A stretch of 11,066 bases of DNA, from contig CAZQJH010000043.1 of the NCBI GenBank assembly GCA_964593515.1, positions 1-11,066 of the forward strand, written 5' to 3'. Position 1 is the stretch's first letter. Every line of letters starts with the position of its first letter. Under the pieces are notes generated by a model, which ran no database searches, was not told the DNA's origin, and saw only the letters and a list, made by a program, of their open reading frames with translations. The stretch comes from JAXJYR01 sp964593515. Its GTDB lineage: Bacteria > Bacillota_I > Bacilli_A > Erysipelotrichales > Erysipelotrichaceae. This document shows positions 6,658 to 11,066 of this stretch, piece after piece. Both the position numbers and the translations under genes were made by a program.

Positions 6658-8624
6658 TTCATAAAGGTTGCTTCATCCATTAAAGTAATACCTAAAGCAG
6701 TAGCTTTAGTTAATTTACTTCCTGCATCACTTCCATAAATAACATAATCAGTTTTCTTTGAAACACTTCCACTTACATTAGCTCCAAGTCCTTCTAAAAT
6801 AGCTTTAGCTTCATTACGTGTTACTTGTTCTAATTTACCTGTTAAAACAACCGTTTTATTCGTAAATATACTAGTTTTAACGCTTAAAGCTTCACTATCC
6901 ATTCTAACATTAAAGCTTTTTAAAGTTTCAATTAAAGCTTTATTACTATCTTGAGCAAAAAATGATTTAATACTAGCAGCACTAATTTCCCCAATATCTT
7001 TAATTGAAACTAATTCTTCAAAACTAGCTTGCATTAAGTTATCCATAGTATGGAAATGTTTAGCTAATAATTTACTAGCTTTTTTACCTACTTGTCTAAT
7101 TCCTAAACCAAAGATTAAATCTTCTAAAGGATTTTGTTTACTATTTTCAATAGCTTCAACTAATTTATCAAATGATGGTTTTCCAAAACCTTCCATTTGT
7201 AGAATAACTTCTTCTTTATCTTTCAACATATAAATATCTTCTAAAGTAGTAAGAATGTTTTGTTGGTAAAAAGCTTCAACCTTCTTATCTCCTAAACCAT
7301 CGATATTCATTGCATCACGTGAAGCAAAGTGAATAATACTTTCTACTACTCTAGCATCACAGTCTTTATTAACACAATAATGACTTGCTTCATGTGGTAA
7401 ACGAATTAATTCTCCATGACAAATTGGACAATATTTAGGATATTCATAAACTTTACAAGCTTCACTTCGTTTTTCTTTCACAACCCTTACTACTTCAGGA
7501 ATAATTTCCCCAGCTTTACGAATTACTACATAATCATTAATTCGAATATCTTTATCTTTAATAAAGTCTTCATTATTTAAGGTTGCTGCACTTACTAGGG
7601 TACCACTAACCCCAACTGGTTCTAATACAGCATTAGGAGTAATTCTTCCCGTTCTTCCTACACTAATTGTAATATCTTTTAATTTAGTAATTACTTCTTG
7701 CGCAGGAAATTTATAAGCTGTAGCATAACGTGGTACTTTAACTGTTGTACCTAACTTACGCCATGCATCTAATTGATTAACTTTAATAACCATTCCATCA
7801 ATTTCATATGGTAAATCATTACGTTGTTCATTCATTTCACTAATAAAAGCCCATATTTCATCAATATTATGACAAACTCGACGTAATGGATTAACTTTAA
7901 AATGTTGTTTACTCATCCACTGTAAAGCTTCTTCATGAGTCGTAATGCCTTTACTTTGTGGATCTTGTAGATAATATAAGTAAGCATCTAATTTACGCTC
8001 ATAAACCACTTTACTATCTAATTGACGAATACTACCAGCAGCTGCATTACGTGGATTAGCAAATAAGCTTTCACCTTTAGCTTCACGTTGTTTATTTAAA
8101 GCTTCAAAACTAGCTTTAGGCATAAATACTTCTCCACGTACTTCTAATTCCCCTTTATAATCAATTTGCATTGGAATTGAAGCAATTGTCATTACATTGT
8201 TAGTAACATCTTCACCAACAAATCCATCACCTCTAGTTATCGCTCTTACAAATTTACCATTTTCATATAATAGAGAAATAGCTAATCCATCCATCTTTAA
8301 TTCCACAACATATTCATATTGGTTAATTTCATCTTTAATTCGACGATCAAATTCCATAATATCTTCATAACTAAAAACATTACCTAATGATAACATTTGT
8401 TCTTTATGTTGAACTTTTTGAAATTCTTTTAAAACACTTCCCCCAACTCTTTTAGTAATGGAATGAGGATCATCATATTGAGGATATTTAGCTTCTAAAG
8501 CTTCTAATTCATGATATAAACGATCATATTCACTATCTACAACACTTGGAGCATCTAAAGTATAGTATTCATAAGCATATTGATCTAATAACTTACGTAA
8601 TTCTAATATTCTTTCCTTTTCCAT
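6645..8624 (-). CDS. ligA: NAD-dependent DNA ligase
   Basis: LigA seals nicks in duplex DNA during replication and repair, using NAD+ to adenylate its active-site lysine. At 659 residues the full domain set is present. Domain Ia has the NAD-binding SEYD (31-34). The adenylation domain has catalytic K110 in KMDG (110-113), then RGDG, FANPRNAAAGSIRQ and EIDGMVIKV (274-282). The OB fold follows (about 315-390). The zinc finger cysteines are C399, C402, C417 and C422. Helix-hairpin-helix repeats (about 440-560) include GFGKPSFDKL and GLGIRQVGKKAS. A C-terminal BRCT domain (about 585-659) contains VVLTGKLEQVTRNEA and AGSKLTKA. No key residue is missing. It begins six bases after the pcrA stop with only a weak ribosome site, so it probably depends on coupling with pcrA. 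Confidence 0.98.
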   Translation of the reverse strand: MEKERILELRKLLDQYAYEYYTLDAPSVVDSEYDRLYHELEALEAKYPQYDDPHSITKRVGGSVLKEFQKVQHKEQMLSLGNVFSYEDIMEFDRRIKDEINQYEYVVELKMDGLAISLLYENGKFVRAITRGDGFVGEDVTNNVMTIASIPMQIDYKGELEVRGEVFMPKASFEALNKQREAKGESLFANPRNAAAGSIRQLDSKVVYERKLDAYLYYLQDPQSKGITTHEEALQWMSKQHFKVNPLRRVCHNIDEIWAFISEMNEQRNDLPYEIDGMVIKVNQLDAWRKLGTTVKVPRYATAYKFPAQEVITKLKDITISVGRTGRITPNAVLEPVGVSGTLVSAATLNNEDFIKDKDIRINDYVVIRKAGEIIPEVVRVVKEKRSEACKVYEYPKYCPICHGELIRLPHEASHYCVNKDCDARVVESIIHFASRDAMNIDGLGDKKVEAFYQQNILTTLEDIYMLKDKEEVILQMEGFGKPSFDKLVEAIENSKQNPLEDLIFGLGIRQVGKKASKLLAKHFHTMDNLMQASFEELVSIKDIGEISAASIKSFFAQDSNKALIETLKSFNVRMDSEALSVKTSIFTNKTVVLTGKLEQVTRNEAKAILEGLGANVSGSVSKKTDYVIYGSDAGSKLTKATALGITLMDEATFMKEVS

Positions 8625-8630
8625 CTTAAC

Positions 8631-10790
8631 CTACTTTCTATGCAATGAAGGATGTGAAGCCATAATCTTACGAACACCAATACGGGCATTAAAAGCAATT
8701 TGCACTAAGTCACCATCTACTTTTAAGACTACTCCTTCACCAAAGCTATCATGTACCACAATATCACCTTTGCGCATTCTTTTCTTACTTTTCCCTTTCA
8801 CCACAACTTCACTATCAAGTTTTTTCACACTTGAAGTAACTAATGGTTTATCTTCTTTTTTAGTTACACCATATTCTTCAATATATTCACTTGGTAATTC
8901 TTTAAAGAAACGTGATTTCATCTTTAATTTATCTAAAACATAACTATAACCACTTGAATTAGATAAATATAAACGTTTTTTAGCTCTTGTGAAAGCTACA
9001 TAAGCTAAACGTCTTTCTTCTTCTAAAGCTTCTAAACCACCTTCATTCATGCTTCGTTCATTAGGGAAAATTCCTTCACATAAATTATAAACAAAAACAT
9101 GATCGAATTCTAATCCTTTAGCTGCATGAACACTCATTAATTTTACACATTGTGCATTATCAATTTGTTCTTTATCAGTAAATAAAGATATTTCTTGTAA
9201 GTATTCATTTAAAGTTGCTTGAGGATTATCTTCCATAAAAGTAGCCATATCTTCTTTTAACTCTTTAATATTTTCAATACGTTCAACTTCTTTATCTTCA
9301 CGTAAAGCTTCCATATAACCACTATCTTCTAATACTTTATCTAATAATAAATCAATTGCTAAATCTGCATTACGACAATTTTCAATCACTTGAACTAATT
9401 TATCACATTCAACCTTTGCTTTTCCTTTTAAAACATCACTTGCTTTTAAAGCTTCATATAAGTTACATTCATGATCATTAGCATAAGCTTCTAAATTCTC
9501 TAACCCTTTAGGTCCTACCCCACGTTTAGGGGTATTAATAACTCTTTTTAAAGCTAAATCTTTATAATAAGCTTTAGGGTCAGCTTCATCATCTTTTAAT
9601 AATAAACGTAAATAACTTAAAGCATCTTTAATTTCTTGACGATCATAGAATCTAATTCCTCCATAAATCGTATAAGGAATATTTAAAGCAACAAATTCTT
9701 TTTCTAATCCTCTTGATAAATAATTAGAACGATATAAAACGGCAATATCATTAAATTGTACGTTTTTATTACGATGTAATTCATTAATTTGAATAGCTAC
9801 CCATCGTGGTTCATCTTGATCATCTAAAGCATTATAATGTAAAACTTTATCATTACCACTTTCCATGGTAAATAAATCTTTATCTAAACGATTTTTATTA
9901 TGTTTAATCAATTTATTAGCTACTTCTAGAATTGGAGTTGTTGAGCGATAATTTTGATTTAAAATAACACTCTTACATCCTTTAAAATCACGATTAAAAT
10001 TTAAGATAATATCTACTTTAGCTCCACGCCAAGTATAAATCGTTTGATCAGGATCTCCTACAACACATAATTTACAATGTTCACCAACTAATTGTTTAAT
10101 AATTTCATATTGAATTTCATCTACATCTTGAAATTCATCAACATGAATATAATCAAAACGACGTTGCCATTTTAAAGCAACATCTTCAAACCCCATTAAA
10201 ATACGATGAGCAAATAATAATAAATCATCAAAATCTAAAGCAAACATCTTTTTAAGACGACTTTGATAATAATCATATACATTAGCTCTAACTTCTTCTT
10301 TATCACTATTACACATTGATAATGCTTGTTTTGGCGAAACATGCGCCATCTTACAATTAGATATATAGTTAAGCATACTTACATAACTATAATCTCGCAT
10401 ATCAACACTATATTCTTTATAAGCTTCTTTTAAAATAGATTTCGCATCATCACTATCTAAAATGGTAAAATTACGTGGATAATTTAATACCTGAATATCT
10501 TCACGTAATAATCGAACACAGAAAGAATGGATTGTGGAAATACGAATTGCACTAGCATATTCCCCAACAATCTTTTCAACCCTTTCTTTCATTTCTTTAG
10601 CGGCTTTATTGGTAAAAGTAATCGCTAAAATACGATTAGGATATACCCCTAATTCTTCCATTAAATAAGCAATTCTAGTCGTAATTACTTTCGTTTTACC
10701 ACTACCTGCTCCAGCTATTATACGTACATGTGAATCAACACAAGTACAAGCTTCTTTTTGTCTATCATTTAATTCATTTAATAATGACAC
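8631..10790 (-). CDS. pcrA: ATP-dependent DNA helicase PcrA (UvrD/Rep superfamily 1)
   Basis: PcrA is a 3'-5' DNA helicase used in excision repair, plasmid rolling-circle replication, removal of RecA and resolving replication-transcription conflicts. All SF1A motifs can be read in the 719 residues: Q motif LNDRQKEA (7-14), Walker A GAGSGKT (27-33), motif Ia ITFTNKAAKEM, Walker B VDEFQD (217-222), motif III GDPDQTIYTWRGA (245-257), motif IV LNQNYRS (277-283), motif V VHAAKGLEF (554-562) and motif VI RRLAYVAFTRAKKRL (593-607). The C-terminal KGDIVVHDSFGEGVV segment (674-688) to the end is the Tudor-like domain known in PcrA to contact RNA polymerase. The start is GTG (10790-10788) with AGGTGG close upstream; no nearby ATG fits. 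It is first in the operon, downstream of the only promoter found for it. Confidence 0.97.
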   Translation of the reverse strand: MSLLNELNDRQKEACTCVDSHVRIIAGAGSGKTKVITTRIAYLMEELGVYPNRILAITFTNKAAKEMKERVEKIVGEYASAIRISTIHSFCVRLLREDIQVLNYPRNFTILDSDDAKSILKEAYKEYSVDMRDYSYVSMLNYISNCKMAHVSPKQALSMCNSDKEEVRANVYDYYQSRLKKMFALDFDDLLLFAHRILMGFEDVALKWQRRFDYIHVDEFQDVDEIQYEIIKQLVGEHCKLCVVGDPDQTIYTWRGAKVDIILNFNRDFKGCKSVILNQNYRSTTPILEVANKLIKHNKNRLDKDLFTMESGNDKVLHYNALDDQDEPRWVAIQINELHRNKNVQFNDIAVLYRSNYLSRGLEKEFVALNIPYTIYGGIRFYDRQEIKDALSYLRLLLKDDEADPKAYYKDLALKRVINTPKRGVGPKGLENLEAYANDHECNLYEALKASDVLKGKAKVECDKLVQVIENCRNADLAIDLLLDKVLEDSGYMEALREDKEVERIENIKELKEDMATFMEDNPQATLNEYLQEISLFTDKEQIDNAQCVKLMSVHAAKGLEFDHVFVYNLCEGIFPNERSMNEGGLEALEEERRLAYVAFTRAKKRLYLSNSSGYSYVLDKLKMKSRFFKELPSEYIEEYGVTKKEDKPLVTSSVKKLDSEVVVKGKSKKRMRKGDIVVHDSFGEGVVLKVDGDLVQIAFNARIGVRKIMASHPSLHRK

Positions 10791-10815
10791 AATACCACCT
10801 ATCCTTTGCTGCTAT

Positions 10816-10846
10816 ATTATACAATAAAATCACTTGTTTTTATCAA
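10816..10846 (-). promoter_or_regulatory. Probable promoter of the pcrA-to-rlmD operon
   Basis: On the minus strand there is a perfect -10 TATAAT (10821-10816) and a possible -35 TTGATA (10846-10841), separated by a long 19-base spacer. The leader to the pcrA GTG is about 20 bases. The -10 match and its position are good; the -35 assignment is uncertain. No other promoter was found inside the operon, where gaps are too small to hold one. Confidence 0.6.
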
Positions 10847-10869
10847 AAAAACATAAATAAATTAAAACT

Positions 10870-10885
10870 TTAAGGAATTCTTTAA
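10870..10885. repeat. Near-palindrome in the divergent intergenic region
   Basis: TTAAGGAATTCTTTAA is a 16-bp inverted repeat with a single mismatched pair. It lies between the two divergent promoters and about 10 bases upstream of the plus-strand -35 region. It could be an operator, but AT-rich DNA yields such matches by chance. Confidence 0.35.
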
Positions 10886-10894
10886 CAAAATCAC

Positions 10895-10936
10895 TTTTGC
10901 TATTTCTTTTATTATTATATAATAAATAGCGAGGTG
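10895..10936 (+). promoter_or_regulatory. Probable promoter and ribosome site of the right-edge gene
   Basis: A perfect -10 TATAAT (10918-10923) follows a possible -35 TTTTGC (10895-10900) at 17 bases; TTGCTA (10897-10902) at 15 bases is the alternative. A clean Shine-Dalgarno GAGGTG (10931-10936) sits six bases before the ATG at 10943. The transcript leader would be short, about 13 bases. Confidence 0.55.
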
Positions 10937-10942
10937 TATATT

Positions 10943-11066
10943 ATGGAAGTATATAAAAAAGAATATCAATCCAATAAAATAATCGATTTTATTTTAATCT
11001 TTATTTTATTTATTATGGATTTTGTTACTATTTATGAAGCATATGTTTTAAAAATGATTCCTGATA
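10943..11066 (+). CDS. Start of an unrecognised membrane protein gene (cut by window edge)
   Basis: An ATG with an ideally spaced GAGGTG opens a frame of 41 codons that runs off the window. The product begins with a short polar stretch (MEVYKKEYQSNK), followed by a hydrophobic segment at about residues 13-30 (IIDFILIFILFIMDFVTI). This is a likely first transmembrane helix with the N-terminus inside. No lipobox or signal-peptidase site is apparent. It is transcribed divergently from pcrA, so it belongs to another unit. Too little is visible to name a family. Confidence 0.7.
   Translation, partial: MEVYKKEYQSNKIIDFILIFILFIMDFVTIYEAYVLKMIPD

Noticed and set aside
1..11066. CRISPR arrays, tRNA or rRNA genes, insertion sequences
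   Set aside because: No regularly spaced repeats, no tRNA-like or rRNA stretches and no transposase reading frame were seen; the dense coding leaves little room.

Overview
The window is AT-rich DNA from a low-GC Gram-positive bacterium (Bacillota). The order pcrA-ligA-camS-gatCAB ending in a RumA-type 23S rRNA methyltransferase is typical of that phylum. A GatA variant with a TGDS nucleophile motif, which I recall from Mollicutes-like lineages, makes Erysipelotrichales or a relative the best guess. This placement is an inference and was not checked against a database.

Positions 10790 down to 449 (minus strand) hold one compact eight-gene operon: pcrA helicase, NAD-dependent DNA ligase ligA, the CamS-like lipoprotein gene, gatC, gatA, gatB, an unrecognised membrane-anchored protein, and rlmD. 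Gaps are 1 to 18 bases, or a 1-base overlap. Shine-Dalgarno sequences usually lie inside the end of the preceding gene, so translation is probably coupled. A sigma-A-like promoter lies upstream of pcrA (10816-10846). A clear intrinsic terminator (372-429) closes the unit after rlmD. The genes serve genome maintenance (PcrA, LigA), Gln-tRNA(Gln)/Asn-tRNA(Asn) formation by transamidation (GatCAB), rRNA modification (RlmD) and an envelope lipoprotein.

The right edge (10791-11066) is a divergent intergenic region with a near-palindrome and a plus-strand promoter, followed by the start of a gene for a membrane protein.

The left edge (1-371) differs in character. Past the rlmD terminator lies the C-terminal end of a phage terminase large subunit, with no upstream gene body. 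Next comes about 90 bp dense in CCCTTA/TAAGGG half-sites wrapped around a near-consensus promoter. That promoter points into the first codons of a gene that looks like a Fic-family protein, cut by the window edge. I read this as the edge or scar of a mobile element at the 3' end of rlmD, a locus known as an integration hotspot in streptococci. It is the least ordinary part of the window.
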